Shown here: one piece after another, positions 13,179 through 26,905 of the stretch
Position numbering within the stretch: position 1 is the first letter of the stretch
Layout of the letters: the number at the start of each line of letters is the position of its first letter
From: Plasmodium relictum
Lineage: Eukaryota; Apicomplexa; Aconoidasida; Haemosporida; Plasmodiidae
Direction of reading: 5' to 3'
Length of the DNA stretch: 64,000 bases
Assembly (NCBI RefSeq): GCF_900005765.1
Contig: NC_041690.1
Location: forward strand, 1,922,001 to 1,986,000
Position numbers and translations under genes: made by a program
Notes under the pieces: generated by a model
The model's input: only the letters and a program-made list of their open reading frames with translations
What the model was told of the DNA's origin: nothing
Database searches by the model: none

Positions 13179-16100
13179 ATGGATATTATAAAAAATTTAA
13201 ACGGAAATGAGAGAATTCGTAACATTTGCATTTTAGCTCATGTAGATCATGGGAAAACTACTTTGGTTGATAATTTAATTAGTTATAATAAAATAATTAG
13301 TGATAAAAACATAGGTAAGGTAAAGTATTTAGATAATAGAGAAGATGAACAAAAGCGGCAAATCACTATGAAAAGTTCGAGTATTCTTTTAACATATATA
13401 TACAATGAAAATTATTTAAATGAAATGTTTATTGATAGAGACAATAGTAAAAGTAATTCTCAAAATGAAGGTGGTGCAAATAATGATGATAATATAAATA
13501 AGGAAAGTACGAACAATAGTGAAAATAAATTAACAGATGAAAAAAAAAAAAATTATAATGATGTTGAAAAAAAAAAAAGTGATGATAAAATTATGGGAAA
13601 AAATAAGACTTATTTAATAAATATAATTGATACACCTGGTCATGTAGATTTTTCCTCTGAAGTATCAACTTGCATTAGAATATGTGATGGATCATTAATA
13701 CTTATTGATTGTATAGAGGGTATATGCAGTCAAACAAAAATTGTTTTAAGACAGACTTGGAAAGAAATGATAAAAAGTATTTTAGTTATTAATAAAATTG
13801 ATAAATTAATAACAAATAAGAATATGGATAGTATTAGTGCATATGAGCATATAAATAATATAATTGAACAAGTAAATGCTTATATTTATCAACTATATAT
13901 TGAAGAAAATATGAATAATGATAGTATAGAAACTTCTGAATTAGAGAAACATTCTTATTCACCAACAAAAGGAAATGTATTACTATGTAGTAGCATACAT
14001 AGTTGGTGCGTTGATATGAACACTTTTTCTTTTTTATTTTGTAAAAAAATGAATATAAATCTTAGTAATGTTGATAAAATTAAGAAATACATGTGGAATC
14101 AATATTATTTTAATATGAAAGAAAAAAAAATTTTAAAAATTCCAAACGATGCATATTCATCCAATAATAACATAAAAAAAAAAAAAAAAAATTTGTTTTC
14201 CTTAGTTGTTCTTGATTTCCTGTGGAAAATTTATGATATTACAATTATAAATAGAGATGATGAGAAGATAAAGAATTTATGTTTAGAATTAAATATTTCT
14301 GATTCCTTTATGAAAAAGAATAAACAAAATAATATTGAAAACAATACTTTTATTTTAACACAAATTATGTCAAAATTTTTAAATTTTTCAAGGTCTATTT
14401 TTAATGCATGTATTGAAATATTTCCATCACCAAAAAAAATAGATGAGAATAGACTTTTTAAAATTTTCCCTTCTTTATATAATAAAGAAATATATAGAAA
14501 TATAATTAACTGTTCTACCGATGATTTTACTGTTATCTATATATCTAAATATATTTGCGCAAATCTGCAAAATAATACTTTAGTTGGATTCAAAGGATTT
14601 TACGATAAGAACACCTTTTTAGCTATTTGTAGAATTTATTCAGGAATTCTATATCAGGATATGATTTTATATATATGCGGAAAAAGTATTAAGACTGTAG
14701 TTAAAAAGATATATATATGTATGGGAGGAGATCTTTTATCAATTAATGAAGCATATGCAGGTAACATTGTTGCTGTATATCTTTCTTTAATAAAAGAAGA
14801 TTATGAAAATAATAAAACAAATCAAATAAATTTTTTAGAAAAAGAAATTATTGTAAGTAGTAATGTAAGCAAAAACTCCAAATGTTATAATGATTCTAAT
14901 GAAAAAGAAAAAAGAGAATATTCTTATGAAAATACACATAATAATTTTAATAAACAAATTCTGAATGAATCAGAAAATATTTTTAAAAGAAATAATCAAA
15001 TAAAAAGTACTGATGAGCATTTTGTTAACAACCTTGGAAATGTTGATGGGGAAGATTTACAATATTTGTCCAATACCTTAATGAATTTAATTAAAAATAA
15101 AAGAAGTAAAAAAGAATATAATATATTTTTAATGAATAATGAATGCATATTTTTAAATAAAAATGTCACATTATCAAATCAAAAAAATATTGATTCTTTT
15201 ATTTTACCTTTTACTGATACATGCTCAACCATATTACATACAATAGTAGAACCTAAAAATATTCAAGATATGAACAAATTTCTATATGGCTTAATTTTAC
15301 TATACACATGTGATACATCAATAGATATAGATTTTAATGAAAGAGGAGAATATATTTTGAAGTTTTGTGGTGAAATACATATGCAGAAATGCCTCTCAGA
15401 TTTTGTTAATATATACAGTAATATAGAAATAAAGACATCAGATGCTAATATTTCTGTTAGAGAGGGTATTAATGATAGTTATATAAAAGTAAAAAGAAAA
15501 AAAAATAAAATCCATGATAATTTAAAAGGTTTATATAATTATTATTTAAAAATACAAAATTCAAATCAATTTAAGCATTCAGAACATTTCATAAATGATG
15601 ATATAACTAAAGAAAATTATAAAATTATAGAAGATGATAATAGTAACAATACAAGCAAAGAGAAAAATAATATGCTTAAAGAGAAGAATATTAATTCTTT
15701 AAAAATGGAAAGTAGTAATAGTTCAAATAACTTTTTTAAAAATATATGTTTAGAAAAAGATAATCATTTTTTAAATATATTATTTAATTACAATCATAAT
15801 ACCATATGTAATAAACTAAATAATAATTCATTTTATGTTTTTTTGAGTGTTTTAAATATGCCTGAAAATATATTGCATTTTTTTGATAAACATTATTCCA
15901 ATATACAAACTATATTAGAAAATAGATGTATTTCTCCTTGCTTTTTAAATTATAATAAAGTGGATTTTTCCAACAAAAATGAGCATTTTTTGTATAAACA
16001 ATGTTTAATTAATTTAGAGAAATGTGTAAACGATTTATGTTTTTCTGACAAAGTTAATTATAAAGATTTAATTGAAGAAAATATAAATGAATCAATAATG

Positions 16101-17478
16101 AGTGATTCAGAGAAAAGAGAAGAAAAAGAAAATTTAGCAAAAGATAATAATAATGAAAAGGTGAGTTTTTTAAAAAAAAATAAAAATTATCATTTACAAC
16201 TATGGGATATTTGTGTGCAAAATGGAAGTATCACATTATTATACATAAAAAAATATTATAGTAAAAAAAAAAATAATGAATATATACTTGACAATATCTT
16301 AACAAATGAGAAATATAAAAATATAATTAACCAGCGATGCTTTGTTGATACATATTTATCTGATACAAATAATGATATAAATATTTACTTAAATAATTTA
16401 TGTCTTGGTTTCAAACTAGCATCAAAATATGGACCAATAGCACAAGAACCAATCAGGTAAAAAAAAAAAAAATAAAAATAAAATAAAATAAAATAAACGA
16501 GATAAAAACACATTAATAATATATTGAAAAGTTTATATATATGGTTCGAAAAATTAATATTATACATAATTATATATATTTATATTTTTTATAGAGGTGT
16601 TTTATTTATAATTGAAGGATTAATAATCGATGAATCATTTAATGAAGAAATATTTGAAGATATAAATACAAAAGAGGAAGATTTAGAAGAAAAAATAAAT
16701 CCAGGTAATATCATTGCTTTAATGAAAGAAACTTGTTTAAATTCTATGCAACAAAATAAGCTAAGAATTTTTGAGCCAATGTTAAGGCTAAATTTAACTT
16801 GTGAAAGTAGTGTATTAGGTAAAGTATACAATGTTTTATTAAAAAGAAGATGTACTATATTGTCAGAAGAAATAAAAGATGGATATTTTTTATATTGTAT
16901 TGATGCATATTTACCTCTGTTTAATTCTTTTAAATTTGCCGAAGAATTAAGATCAAAATGTTCTGGTAATGTAATTTATGATATTCAATTTAGTCATTGG
17001 CATAAATTAGATGAAGATATATTTTTATCAAATGATAGCTCAACTGTTATATATGACGAAGATTTTGATATTAAATTAACTGACAATACTGCAACAGAAA
17101 TAGTTAACTATATCAGAAGAGCTAAAGTAAAATAAAAAAAAAAAAAAATAATAATGGAAGCTGCATGAATAAATTACTACAGTAATTTATTTGTATATAT
17201 TATAAAATAAAGTTATCTCAAATATAAATATATATATACATGTGAAATCTTATAATAAAGATATGTAGTAAAATAAATTAATTTATAATAAAAAGTTTAA
17301 TTTAAAATATCTATAAATTATAAAAGTTATTTAAAAAATATATTTATATTTTTTAATTTCAATATTAATGCTTATGAATCTTTTATTATTTATGTAAATT
17401 TATTTTTTTATATAGGGTTTAGTAACTAACGAGAAAATAATACAAAAGCCAGAAAAGCAATGCACTTTAAAGAAATAG
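13179..17478 (+). CDS. EFL1: EFL1 (Ria1) GTPase, 60S ribosome maturation factor
   Basis: EF-2-like GTPase that with SBDS/Sdo1 releases eIF6/Tif6 from pre-60S subunits in the cytoplasm (family knowledge). Exons 13179-16456, 16595-17126 and 17416-17478 give 1290 residues. Visible G motifs: P-loop AHVDHGKTT (~20-28), DTPGHVDF (~151), NKID (~205). The EFL1-type effector stretch LDNREDEQKRQITMKSS separates it from EF-2, as does the lack of an EF-2 diphthamide region. The first junction rebuilds the conserved EPIRGV; the last 20-residue exon gives GLVTNEK and EKQCTLKK, matching the conserved C-terminal tail of EFL1 proteins. Asn/Lys-rich inserts lie after switch I (~residues 90-140) and in the middle (~560-640, 770-850). 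The second exon lacks its own start and only reads as a gene when spliced. Confidence 0.9.
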
Positions 17479-18235
17479 CAACATTATTAAATATTTTAAA
17501 ATAACAAGAACATAATATATGAACATCCATTTTATAGATTTTTGTTTAATATTTTTTTTATAAAAGATTTATTACATCAACATTTTTATTTTTAATATTC
17601 TCTTAAATTTTATATTTTTTTTTTCATTATTTATTATTTTTTTTTATTTTATTTTATTTTTTTTTTTTTTTTTTTTGTTCAATAACTTTTTTAATATAAA
17701 TTAAATATATTATTTGAGATATATAAAATAACAATTAGAAAAAATTAGCAAAATTGATTTTATGAATTAATAACTTATTTTCTTTATTATCTCCTATATT
17801 TTTTTATGTATTTTTATAGGTTGGCATATTCATTTTTACAATTATACTTATGAAAAAATATTTTTTTTAAATATTTTATTTATATTCCACCCCCAAGAAT
17901 TATTTTAAATATATAATAATAAATTTGTATATTTTCTTCTATTTAGTTACCTTATTTTCATTTAATATTATATGTACATATTATGTATACATAAATAAAA
18001 AAGACATTTATATTTCATAGGTGGTAATTTTTTATAAAATTTTTTTTAGTATTGATTTTATTGAAATAATTCATAAATACAACTTTGTACAAATAAATAA
18101 TAAAATGGGCATCATAATTTGTTTAATATTTTATGTTTACACTTCAAAAAAAAAAAAAATAAATAATTGTGCTATTATGTTTATAAGAAAAAATAAGCAT
18201 GAATTATAATAATTTAATAATTAAATTAAAAAAAG
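17479..18235. other. Convergent 3' region, EFL1 / CIR_N gene
   Basis: Tail-to-tail spacer. It contains T runs near 17.65 kb and a 62-codon open stretch (18021-18209) of ordinary intergenic composition, which I do not accept as a gene. Nothing else is seen. Confidence 0.6.
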
Positions 18236-18951
18236 TTATAATATCTTGTTCAAAGCAGCTGTTATACTGTTATCAACACTATAATTTTTTTTCTTTTTCT
18301 TTTTCTTTTTTTTTTTTTTTTTTAAGTCTTTTATAACATACATATTTTCCTTATTTATTTTTATATTATCATAAATATTGTTAGTACATGATGAATTCTT
18401 ATTAATGTTTTTGCAACATTTATATCCCCATTTTCTTTTTTCTTTATCATAATACGAACCATATACAGATTTATGATTTTTTAAAAAAATATCTTCATTA
18501 TATTTTGATTTTATAATTAATTTATGTTTTACATTTTCATCATTATTATTTCTAATATTTTCATTTTTTTTATTTATATTTTCAGTTGGATGTATTTTTG
18601 ATTTATTATCTGTTTTACTTTCTTTATTTATATCATATATAATATTATGTAAGCAATTTTTACTTTCTTCTTCATTTTTTCTTAATTGTTTTTTTAAAAT
18701 ATATATTTTATATTGCTCTTCTCTTTTTTTTAAATATTTTTCTTCTTCTTCTTTCCTTTTTCTTTCATTTTCTTCAGCTATCCAAACTCTTTCTAAATTC
18801 TTTATATTTCCTACAAATTCATAAAAAATTATTTAGTTATGTTGTATATACATATTTATATATATTAAATTATGTTTTAATAAATACCTGGATGAAAATG
18901 TTTATGATTTATGAATGAGGCGCTTTTATTTCCAATTTTATTTATCCACAT
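18236..18951 (-). CDS. CIR_N-domain protein with SLU7-like WGYKCC motif; probable splicing factor
   Basis: Two exons (18951-18888 and 18810-18236) give 212 residues; the phase-1 junction falls in the conserved HFHPG|NIKN sequence. The N-terminus (NKSASFINHKHFHPGN, then LERVWIAEE) is a CIR_N domain as found in CBF1-interacting corepressor CIR1 and in spliceosomal proteins. It continues into a charged helix (residues ~30-75). Near residues 138-165 the stretch SVYGSYYDKE, KWGYKCC, SSCT matches the motif in the splicing factor SLU7 (VWGSYW, WGYKCC, YCTG). The C-terminus is a Lys run then SITAALNKIL. Function in pre-mRNA splicing is inferred from the two motifs; a transcriptional corepressor role is unlikely here. 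The splice model is strong because both flanks are conserved. Confidence 0.75.
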
Positions 18952-19481
18952 TTTAAACGAAAACAAAAAAAATTAAATAAAAATAAATTATTTTATGTTT
19001 TTATTATATTCATTTTTTGATCATAAGATATTTTTTTTTTTTATAATTATATAATTGTTATTGTTAAATGTAAATTTTTTTTTTTTATTTTGAAAAAAAA
19101 ATTTTTAAAATAAACTTTTTTTATGAAATTTTATAAGGAAAAAAAAAAATTAAATAAAAAAAATAAATATATATAACGAGAAATATTTTTAAGAAGAAAA
19201 TTATTTTAAAATTTATATCATTGAAACAAAAACATAAAGAATATAAAAAAGAGAAATAAAATTTTTAAAAATATAAAAAAACAAAAGAAAAGTGAAATAT
19301 ATATAAATACTAAGAATAATTTTTTTTTCGTATATAGATTCACACACAAATTCAATTCAAAAAATTCTTAAAATATATTAATTTTTAATAAATAAAAAAA
19401 AGGAAATAATATATTTATTATGATATTTAACAAATTTAAAAATATGAGAATATTTAATATCTTCACAAAGTGTTGTTAATA
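18952..19481. other. Intergenic region, tandem minus-strand genes
   Basis: A-rich on the plus strand, with no open frame of coding composition. It should hold the promoter and 5' UTR of the CIR_N gene and the 3' UTR of the GTPase gene. Confidence 0.55.
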
Positions 19482-21574
19482 TTAACTTTCGGATGATTCA
19501 GATCCAGACTAAAAAAAAATATACATATATATGTATTTTAAAGTTAAAAATAATTGAATAATATATAAAAGAATAAAAAAAAATAAAAAAAAATAAAAAA
19601 AGCTTAAAAAAATGACACAAAATTACAATTTTATTAAAAAAAATTATTATTCAATAAATAATCTTTTAATTGTATTTATTTTATTTTATTCTTTAAATAC
19701 TTCTTCTATGTCATATTTCCATAAATTAGTATTGTTATAAACCATATTAACCATATGAAGGAATAACTAAAAAATATAAAATAAATTTTATTTTTGTTAA
19801 TACTTTATAAAGGTATATGAAGGCAAAAAAAAAAATTATTTTATTTTTTTAACCTTTTTTACATTTTTTCCTGTATGAGCAGAAGTTAACCACAACTGCA
19901 CCATATTTTCAGTACTTTTTATTAATTAAAAAAAAAAACATATATATATAAAATTATATATTTATATTTTTCAGTTATAGAAAATGCAATTTTTTTAATA
20001 TTTATGTACTTCATAAAAAATATTCACATCTTACGCGAAATTTTCTGCTTGTCTAATTAATTCATTATCTTCCTTTACTAAATCTAATAAAAACATAAAA
20101 ATAATAATGTGAAATATATAAAAATATATATATGAGCTTTATTTCAATCAAACAATAACCACACTTATTTCCTACAAGAGATATAAATGGTTTTAATGTC
20201 TAAAAGAAAAAAAAAAAAATGAAAATAAAATAATTAAAAAGTAAATAAACAAATAATAAAACTTAATTAGATAAAAACTTAATAAGAAATAGAAAATAAA
20301 ATTTTATAGAGTAAAATGAATTATATCTTTAATTTATCTTACATAATATTTATCATATATACTGGCCATTTTTAAATAAATCATTTTTACATAATCAAAT
20401 GTAGATGCATTAGAAAGATCAAAAACTAAAAAATAAGCCATCCTTCCTATAAAATTTATATATAATTATAAAAACGTTATAAGTAATTTTATAATTTTAA
20501 TAATATTAATAAAAATAACTAACCATAACTAATTGAATTATAAGGATCATCTTTACTAAAAGGAATAGATGGATTTTCAAAGTAACTGAATATGGGGTTT
20601 TTCAAACTATCCTTTTTCGCTGTTACTGTAAAATTTATTTTTATAATTGTTAAGATAGAAAACTATCAATAAATATATATATATTCAAAAATATTAAATA
20701 AATATTATTTTCATTTTCATTTATATGATTATTTTAAATAAAAGTTTTCAAAATCACAATGAAATGAAATTAAAAACATTTATAAATACTTATTTAAATA
20801 AAAAAAAAAATATATATATATGTATATATTTTTAAATTTTTATCTAATAAATTTTATGTAAAAAAAAAAAAACATACTCTCTTTTCTTAACATATTAGTG
20901 AAACGGTTTATATCCGTTTCAAGACAAGTATCTTCTATTTCAACACAAAAACTTTTATTTTTATCCTTGTGTACTTTATAATATATCCTTTAAAATTTTA
21001 AGTAATTATTTTATAATATTCAATAAGAATATATATATATATGTAATATTATTTTTTATTCTTTTTTTTTTACATAGGCATGTCTGTATGTGTATAATTA
21101 TAGACAATATCATTATTCATAATAGAATTAATTAATGATGTTTTTCCTGTATTTAGGTAACCAATAACTGTTAACTGTAATAAAATCATATTTCATATTT
21201 TTTTTTTTTAAAAAAGTTTAAAAAAATTATGAATAAAGTAATGAAAGTACTATCCTCATATAATACTTCAAAAAACAAAAATATACTCTGCTAATACAAA
21301 TTAACCTATATTTATTATTAATAATATTAACAAAAAACAGAAAATAAAAATTTTCAATTAAATTATACGTTATATTTTATACAAAAGACTAATGGTATTT
21401 TGAAATTTTATAAAAAGATATATGAAGTATTACCCTTATAAAATTTCAATTAAATTTTTAGAAATAATTATTTTTATTGATTATTTCTTTTATATTTCTT
21501 GTTAAACAATTTTATGTATTTTTTTTTTTTTTTACATTTTGAATCGTTATCATTACTTTAAATAGTTTTGTCAT
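19482..21574 (-). CDS. Divergent Ras/Rab-like small GTPase, about ten exons
   Basis: Rebuilt exons (minus): 21574-21536, 21174-21074, 20987-20878, 20625-20524, 20446-20343, 20199-20160, 20083-20035, 19914-19854, 19766-19701, 19508-19482; 232 residues, all junctions GT-AG and in phase. G1 reads GYLNTGKTS (~residues 18-26). The switch-I Thr context is THTDMP. G4 is NKCD (the intron splits the Asp codon), and G5 is LTSAHTG. The expected G3 (DxxG) is replaced by EDTCLETD, which lacks the glycine, followed by an insert of about 50 residues. No C-terminal prenylation cysteine is present. This suggests a divergent small GTPase with altered catalysis and no lipid anchor; I cannot assign it to a named subfamily. 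The last junction is uncertain: without it the ninth exon reads through to a stop at 19686, ending VFKE. Confidence 0.7.
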
Positions 21575-21789
21575 ATTTTAAAATGTGTGCTTGAATTATT
21601 TTTATTTTATTTTATATTCTTTTTATTAATATGTTAACGTATATATAAATATCATCTTAAAATAATATTTAATAAGCTATTATATAAAAAATTAAAATAA
21701 AAAAAAAAAAAGTTATATTCTATAATGAAAAAATCTTATTAGTTTTAGACCAACTAAAATTAGATTAAAGTAAAAAATATTTATGCACA

Positions 21790-21823
<34 letters not shown>

Positions 21824-22247
21824 TACACATTTTTTGAATATGCATAAAGGTGTAAAAAAAAAAAAATAATTTGTAAAACTTTACTCCTTTAATATGGATA
21901 ATAATAAAAAAAAATTATTTAAATGGTTAATAGTACAATATATTTTTTTTTTATATATATAAACAATTCATTTTGTTTAAAAAATTAAAACAAAAAAATC
22001 ATTGTCTTTTCATTACCGTATCCTAATATTTTTTTTCTATTAAACTAAAAAAATACCTCACATTTATATGCATTTTTTTAAAATTATTTAGAAAGAAGAT
22101 TAAATAAATGAAATGTAAAAATTCATGTAGAATTTTTCTTCTTCTACATATATGAAATGTTAATACATATATATATTTTTTTTTTTTAAAAAGATATCCA
22201 GAAAATAAATAAGATAATACACAAAAATAGTCTCTTGAGGAATAAAC
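21575..22247. other. Divergent promoter region, GTPase / coiled-coil gene
   Basis: Head-to-head genes share this 0.67-kb A/T-rich spacer, which has poly-A runs near 21.79 and 21.86 kb and short TA runs. No clear motif or extra exon was recognised. Confidence 0.55.
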
Positions 22248-22819
22248 ATGAGTTTAAATGTAAATAATTAAATAAATATAAATATATATTTATTGAGTGA
22301 ATAAAACAAACATATAAATAATAAAAAAAAAAAAAATCCTGTATGCTTTATATAGATAAACATATTTTTTTGTATAATGAATAATTCTTATTAAAAAATA
22401 TTTAAACAATTTTAATAGTTAATAGAAAATGTTATTTTTCTAACAAGCACATTAATATATATTTTATTTTTAAATCATTAGACTGACAATTAAAAATATT
22501 TATATTTTCTCTATTCTTTTTTTATATTTTTTTAGGGAGATATAGATACTAAAAGCTTAATTGAAGTAGATATATTCTTTTAATTTTATTATTATAACAA
22601 ACAAATATATATATATATATATATATGTTTTTATATTTTTGAAGGAAAGAGACATATGGAAGAAGAAGTTTGAGAAAATTGAGTTGGAGAATTCAATCTT
22701 AAAGAAAAAATTAGAAGATTATATAACAAATTATGAAAATAAAAATGTTGAAGTAGAAAATTTTACAAAAATAAAAACGGATATGTTAATGAAATATAAA
22801 TATATGGTAATGAAAAAAG

Positions 22820-22850
<31 letters not shown>

Positions 22851-25800
22851 CATTTAATTATTAATTCGTTATGAATATATATTTTTAACTTACAAAATGT
22901 GTAGGACAATAAGTGTGAATACTTAAATATAAAAGTAAGCATATTAACTTTAGAAAAAGAAGAAGAAATGAAAAAAAATAATGAAATGCAAAAAATTATT
23001 AATAAACAAAAAAAAGAAATTGAGGGATACAAAAAAATATTAGAAAAATTGAAAAGTATGAATATATCATTTAAAAAAAGAAAAAATGAAGCAGAAAATA
23101 AAATTTGCTTTATGATAGATAATGATTTATTAATAAAGAACGATAACATTTTATTAAAAGAAATAATAAAAGTAAATGATAGATTAAATGATATAAATAA
23201 TAAAGTAAATGAAAAAATGAAAGGAGAATTAGAAAAAACGAAAAAGAAATTACATATAGCTAATGACAAAATTAAAAAATTTCATGATGCTTTTATTAAC
23301 ATAAGTAATAATTATTTGAAACATAAAGGAGAAAAGGAAAAAAAGTTATTAGTAACCTTAAAAGTTAATGAAGAATTAAGAGAAGAATTAGAAAAGAAAA
23401 AATCTATAGAAAAATTTAATATAGAATGTAAGGCCAAATTAGAAGAATATAATGCAAAAAATACTTTATTAAATTATTATGAAATAAAATATAAAGTAAA
23501 TGATAGAAGCAAAAATAGAATCTTAAGATACATTAATTTAATATCAAATAATTGTAAAATGGAAGAAAATGGTAATTCAGATGAAACCAATAAAAATATT
23601 TTTTTATATGACCTATATAATATGTATGATAAAAATGATAAAAATTATGAGGAACAAATTAATTTATTGAAAAAAAAAATATTGGATGAAGATAATTTCC
23701 ATCAAATGAATAAAAAAAAATATAATACGCTTATAAATACCTCATCATTTCAAAATAAAGAAAATAGTGAAAATAGTTTAGAGGCATTTATTCTTAATAA
23801 TTTATACTCATCAAATATTATAGAAATACTACATTATAATATTAAAATAGTAAATGATATTTTAGAATGCTTTAATATAACACTGTTACTTCTTTCTTAC
23901 ATATATGATACTTATTTAAAAGAAATAATAAATAACATTAACAATAGTTCTTATTTACAATCATTAGAAAAAAGCAATATCAGATTTGTCATTTATTTTT
24001 TTATAACTTTATCGAGCTTTTTGTTGTCTACATTAAAATATATTTATATTATAAAAAACTCGGATAGTAATGATTATTTAAAATTACTATGTAACGAGAG
24101 AATTTTTCATATATTTTATTTAAGCAAATATATTTTAGAAGAATATGTTGAGAAAATTAAAATAAAACTATTTTCTTCAAATATAGACTATTCTACATTA
24201 GTATTTTTAAGTGATCAATTAAACAATTTATATAATTTTATATTTGCTCAAAATATGGCATACAATGAAAACAATGAAGAAGGAAATGAAGAAAAATATC
24301 AAACAATAAATGATAGCAACAACAGCATAAAATCTAACAGCGAGGCAGGAACAAATAAAGATATTATGAGTAATACAAGAAATGAAAAAAAAAAAGATGA
24401 AAGTCAAAAGGACAAGAAAATATTAGAATCAGATGAAGAAAAAAATATATCATCATTTGAATTGTTTTGCTTTTTAAATTTTGTCATTGCTACTAGTATT
24501 CATCTGATGAACGATAAAGATATATTATTTGATTCATTTAATGATATAGACATGGACATACAAAAGGAAATACTAATAAAGTGTGATTATGTTCTAAAAT
24601 TAATTAAAATTCCCCCAAAAGTTTTTAGTTTCTATTTTTGTATAAAAAGATACAATTTTTCATTTGAAAACTTTCTAGAATGGGTTACAAACTACAAAAG
24701 TTTAATAATAGATGATATCAATAGTAATAATAATAAAGAAAGATCAAAAAATCCAACTTCATTTATAAATGAATTAAGTAAAAATATTTTAAATGAATTA
24801 AATACTATATCAGACAGAACTAATATCTATTATATGAATGGACAAGAAACAAAAGAATTATATATTTATGATATATGCAATAAATATATAGATATGTACA
24901 ATAATATTATATCAAAAAAAAATAAAAATTTAATAGAAAAAAAAGTTATAAAAGAAAAAGATGATGTTATAAAAAAATTAGAAGAAAATATAACTGATTA
25001 TGAAAATAAAATACATTTAATGAACAAAAAAATTAATATGTTAACTGTAAAAGAAGAAAAATGCAATAAAATGCAAATTGATTTAGATATTTTAAAGAAA
25101 GAAAAAAACGAATATTTAAATATCATTAACGATTTACGAAAAAGTAAAAATGAAAGTGTAAATGAAATTGCATATATTACTAAGCATTATAATGAAACAA
25201 AAAATAAGTACACTGAACTTTTAAAAGGTTTTGAACCCAAAAGAAAATATTTAAATGGTAATAAAAATAATGAGCAATTTAACATAGATACCTATTATAT
25301 GAAAAAAATTATAAATAATTTATATTACGAAAATTTCCTGATAAAAATAAATAAAAATTATCATTTGTTTGATGAAAAAATTAACTATTATAACAATTTA
25401 TACAATAATTATTCAACAATTAATTTTCTTTATGAAGATGAAAACTATGAAAATAATAAATGGAAAATAAAAAATACAAATGATAAAAATACAATTAAAA
25501 AGGAAGATGAAACAAATATAATGCTTAATAAGATTTTTGGTGATGAAATTTATTTTATCAACAAAAATCACAAAGTATTATTTGATGATATATATAACTG
25601 TGAATTAATTAAAAGTAGATTAGCTAAACATAAAACAGACTACTTTAAAAATAAGTTATATCAGACTACTTTATGTAATTCTTTATCTAATGAAGAAAAG
25701 AAATACATTGAAATAGTAGACATAATTGAAAACTATAAAAATTTAAAAAATAAAATATTAAAAGAAATATTAAATATGTCTATTAATCATAACACTGATA

Positions 25801-26102
25801 TCCAAATGAAAAATCATCAAAAAAGTTCAGAGCATTTACATCGTAAATTATCAGAACTAAAAAGTGTAATAAAAAAATTTTATATTAATAATAATTTAAG
25901 AAATTTATATAAAAATCTTCCTCATTTAGAACATATACTAAATATAACCGTAGGAGAAAAAAGTAATAAAGAAGAAAATTATGAAAAAATAGGCAACATC
26001 TCTAATAAAAATTTAAATAAAAAAACATATTTACATAGTGACAAAGTAATCTTAAATAATCATTCATTATCATATTTAATTCAAAATATATTTAATTTAT
26101 AA
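22248..26102 (+). CDS. Large coiled-coil protein, conserved, function unknown
   Basis: Four exons (22248-22259, 22536-22565, 22645-22806, 22905-26102) give 1133 residues. All three introns are phase 0; the start exon encodes only MSLN, so the N-terminus is the least certain part. Coiled-coil heptads rich in Lys/Glu run from about residue 15 to 270. A compact, mostly hydrophobic helical region follows (~335-480), then a charged Asn/Lys/Glu insert, a second helical block, a second coiled coil (~690-800) and a helical C-terminus. No catalytic motif, signal peptide or membrane segment is seen. The layout fits a structural or motor-adaptor protein, but I do not recognise the family. Confidence 0.75.
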
Positions 26103-26905
26103 AAAAAAAAATGAATTAAAATATATAATAAATTTTCTTTTTCTTTTTAAAATTCATTAAACAATATGTACATATCTTTATACATAATTTTATAATAAAT
26201 ATTAGATATCCTATTTTATTTTATTCAATTTAGTATTGATTAATATCTACAGTTAATTATGTGATTATTTTGTTTTTAAGAATGTTCTTTTCGATTCTAT
26301 ATTTTTTCATTGTATTCCTTTCTCTAAATAAAATTTTTTCTTTACATACAGTTTTTATTTTATTTTATTTTTTCTTTTTTTTTTTTTATTCCTGCTTTAT
26401 TAATTAAATTTTTTTTTTTATTATTAGATAAATATCAAATTAATATATGTATATTTATTGTACTTAATATATTATAATGAAAATTCATTTTATTCTAAGT
26501 GCATTTAAAGAATTTTTTTAACCCCTTAAAATAAAAAATTCAACAACATTATATATAAAAAAAATAAAATTAATATAAAAATTATGGATTCATAAAAAGA
26601 AAAAAAATTTTAATATATTAATGAGAAAATAAATTAAAATAAATAATTTTGTTATAAGAAATTCTTAAAAGGTATATATTTATTTTATATTATATATATT
26701 TATGTTTATGTACAAATTAAATAAATATTATTGTTTTACTATTTTTCTATCACATTTTAAAGAAAATATTTTGGTAGATTATAAAGATGATAAGTGAAAA
26801 GAAAATATTTTTCAGAAATATTATCTAAAAAAAAAAAAATATTAAGAAAAATATCACATAGAAGTTTTTTTTTTTTTTTATCTTAGATTAATAGAAGGTT
26901 GAAAA
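26103..26905. other. Intergenic region, tandem plus-strand genes
   Basis: A/T-rich spacer with T-rich runs at 26.35-26.42 kb and no coding signal. It presumably holds the promoter and 5' UTR of the next gene; the sequence just before its start codon is T-rich. Confidence 0.55.

Noticed and set aside
18021-18209. 62-codon plus-strand ORF between EFL1 and the CIR_N gene
   Set aside because: Composition is that of the surrounding spacer, no splice partner fits and no family signal is visible.
22248-26102. Assignment of the coiled-coil protein to dynactin p150
   Set aside because: The coil-helical domain-coil layout is similar, but no CAP-Gly domain or diagnostic motif is present, so the name would be guesswork.
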